Shown here: positions 62,821 to 64,000 of the stretch, one piece after another
Numbering within the stretch: the stretch's first letter is position 1
Layout: every line of letters begins with the position of its first letter
Assembly (NCBI GenBank): GCA_937926105.1
Contig: CALANS010000130.1
Span: forward strand, 62,001-126,000
Reading direction: 5' to 3'
From: an uncultured Actinomycetes bacterium
GTDB taxonomy: Bacteria > Actinomycetota > Actinomycetes > Mycobacteriales > Nakamurellaceae
DNA: 64,000 nt
The notes under the pieces: generated by a model
What the model was told of the DNA's origin: nothing
Seen by the model: only the letters and a program-made list of their open reading frames with translations
The model's database searches: none
Made by a program: the position numbers and the translations under genes

Positions 62821-64000
62821 GTGAATGCCACGAGCAACGTCCTGATCACCGGCTGCAACCTGGTTGACGGAGTCACCGAGCGGGCCCGGCCGAACACCGA
62901 CCTGCTGATCGCCGATGGCCGCATCGTGCTGGCCGGTCCGCCGGACGTCGTGCGGGCGGCCGGACCGGCAGACCATGCGACGATCGACCTGCACGGCGCC
63001 TTCGTCACCGCCGGATTACTCAATATGCACACCCACTTCTCGCTCTCGCTGCCCGGTCCGGGCGGCGATGCCGTGCGCGCGCTCACCTCGCACGCCCTGG
63101 CTCTGTACATGGCCTCCGGCGCTCGCCGCACGTTGCTCGGCGGGGTGACCACGGTGCGCTGCGTGGCGGAGAAGGAGCACGCCGACTTCGCGCTGCGCGA
63201 GGCCATCGACACGGGCCTGGCGGCCGGTCCACGGATCTTCACCGCTGGCCGGGCACTGGTATGTACCGGCGGCCACGGGCATGACGGGACGGACACCCTG
63301 GAGTGCGACGGGGCCGACGGCTTCCGGCGCGGCGTCCGCGCCCAGGTCTCGGCCGGTGCCGACCTGATCAAGATCATGATCTCCGGCGGGATCGCCGGCG
63401 AGCACGAGAAGATCAGCACTCCCCAGCTGACCGAGGACGAGATTCGGGCGGCGATCGACACGGCGCATTCCTGGGGCCGGAGGGTGACGGCGCATGCGGG
63501 GCCGGCACCGATCATCAAGACGGCGGTGGACCTCGGCCTGGACTGCGTGGAGCACGGCTATCAGCTCACTCCAGACGTGGCCGGAACGATGGCGCAGCGG
63601 AGAACGCATCTCGTTCCCACGCTGATCGTCACCCGCTGCAAGGAATTCTTCGATTCGCTCGGCGTCCCAGAATGGATGCAGCGGCGATCGCTGGGCGCCG
63701 GCGAGCGGCACGTGCAAAGCTACCGGATGGCGTTGGAGGCGGGGGTGCCGGTGATGCTGGGCAGCGACATGCCGCCGTTCTGGTCAATCGACGGGACCAC
63801 CGCCACCATCAGGGAACTGGAGTACATGGCCGAGTTCGGGTTGCCCCCGATCAAGGCGCTGCGGGCCGCCACCATCGTGCCGGCCACCTGGCTCGGTGTC
63901 GGCGACGAGATCGGCACGGTGCAGCCGGGCAAGCGCGCAGATCTGATCGCGATGGACGAAGACCCCACCGAGAACATCTCGGCGCTGCGGTCGCTGCGTT
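62821..64000 (+). CDS. Amidohydrolase family metal-dependent hydrolase, cut by window end
   Basis: 393 codons from GTG 62821 without a stop. Metal-binding features of the amidohydrolase superfamily are complete: HTH at residues 70-72, a likely carboxylated Lys184 (LIKIMISGG), His225 (TAHAG), His245 (EHGYQ) and Asp316 (LGSDMP). The C-terminal part of the composite beta domain (GTVQPGKRADLIAMDEDP) is present, so only a few residues should be missing. Closest in appearance to the imidazolonepropionase/Xaa-Pro dipeptidase-like group. Substrate unknown; its place beside a cupin regulator and near an Opp-type importer suggests hydrolysis of an imported amide. Confidence 0.88.
   Translation, partial: MNATSNVLITGCNLVDGVTERARPNTDLLIADGRIVLAGPPDVVRAAGPADHATIDLHGAFVTAGLLNMHTHFSLSLPGPGGDAVRALTSHALALYMASGARRTLLGGVTTVRCVAEKEHADFALREAIDTGLAAGPRIFTAGRALVCTGGHGHDGTDTLECDGADGFRRGVRAQVSAGADLIKIMISGGIAGEHEKISTPQLTEDEIRAAIDTAHSWGRRVTAHAGPAPIIKTAVDLGLDCVEHGYQLTPDVAGTMAQRRTHLVPTLIVTRCKEFFDSLGVPEWMQRRSLGAGERHVQSYRMALEAGVPVMLGSDMPPFWSIDGTTATIRELEYMAEFGLPPIKALRAATIVPATWLGVGDEIGTVQPGKRADLIAMDEDPTENISALRSLR

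Noticed and set aside
1..64000. tRNA, rRNA, transposase, integrase or phage genes
   Set aside because: I looked through gaps and gene products and found none; small RNAs cannot be excluded without a covariance search.

Overview
The window is 64 kb of very GC-rich actinobacterial chromosome. GTG starts and 4-bp ATGA/GTGA gene overlaps are frequent. Gene content also points to an actinomycete: a mycothiol-type maleylpyruvate isomerase family protein, an F420/LLM oxidoreductase, and the order hisS - MBL hydrolase - cyclophilin - RSH - apt - secF/secD/yajC - ruvB/ruvA/ruvC - yebC - pdxT, which matches the mycobacterial Rv2580c-Rv2604c region. The genus cannot be fixed from the sequence alone; a Nakamurella- or Frankia-like lineage is a guess. 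No tRNA, rRNA, CRISPR, transposase or phage gene was seen.

Layout. 1-9 kb holds transporters and their regulators (ArsR-MFS-MFS operon, XRE/cupin-AzlCD), RarA and a phosphoribosyltransferase. 9-18.6 kb holds an aldehyde dehydrogenase, a DUF389 protein, aspS, a secreted SLH-domain protein, a DEAD-box helicase and an Rv2578c-like radical SAM protein. 18.6-26 kb is accessory: an ECF41 sigma factor with its epimerase partner and a well-matched target promoter, an ArsR/AHSA1 pair, a VOC protein, and a LysR gene divergent from two tandem MFS paralogues. 26-42 kb is the conserved housekeeping block (histidyl-tRNA synthetase, stringent response, purine salvage, Sec auxiliary translocase, Holliday-junction resolution, YebC). 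42-48 kb holds a peptide-type lipoprotein and two tandem DUF885 metallopeptidase-like genes, which separate yebC from pdxT. 49-53 kb is a three-gene cell-envelope cluster: a GT-C-like membrane protein, a UDP-sulfoquinovose synthase (SQD1/SqdB) homologue and a GtrA flippase-like protein. 53-64 kb looks like an uptake and catabolism island: a five-gene Opp/Dpp ABC operon with an LLM oxidoreductase, a frameshifted SnoaL/DUF4440 gene, two XRE/cupin regulators, a mycothiol-type protein and an amidohydrolase cut by the window edge.

Best leads: (1) the ECF41-epimerase pair with a TGTCACG-N16-CGTC promoter; (2) the lipoprotein plus two DUF885 genes between pdxT and yebC, where the middle of the lipoprotein gene has different codon usage (leucine mostly TTG instead of CTG/CTC), suggesting a recombined segment; (3) the SQD1-like envelope cluster; (4) evenly spaced candidate operator motifs between an XRE/cupin regulator and azlC; (5) in-frame tandem-repeat expansions in several housekeeping genes.
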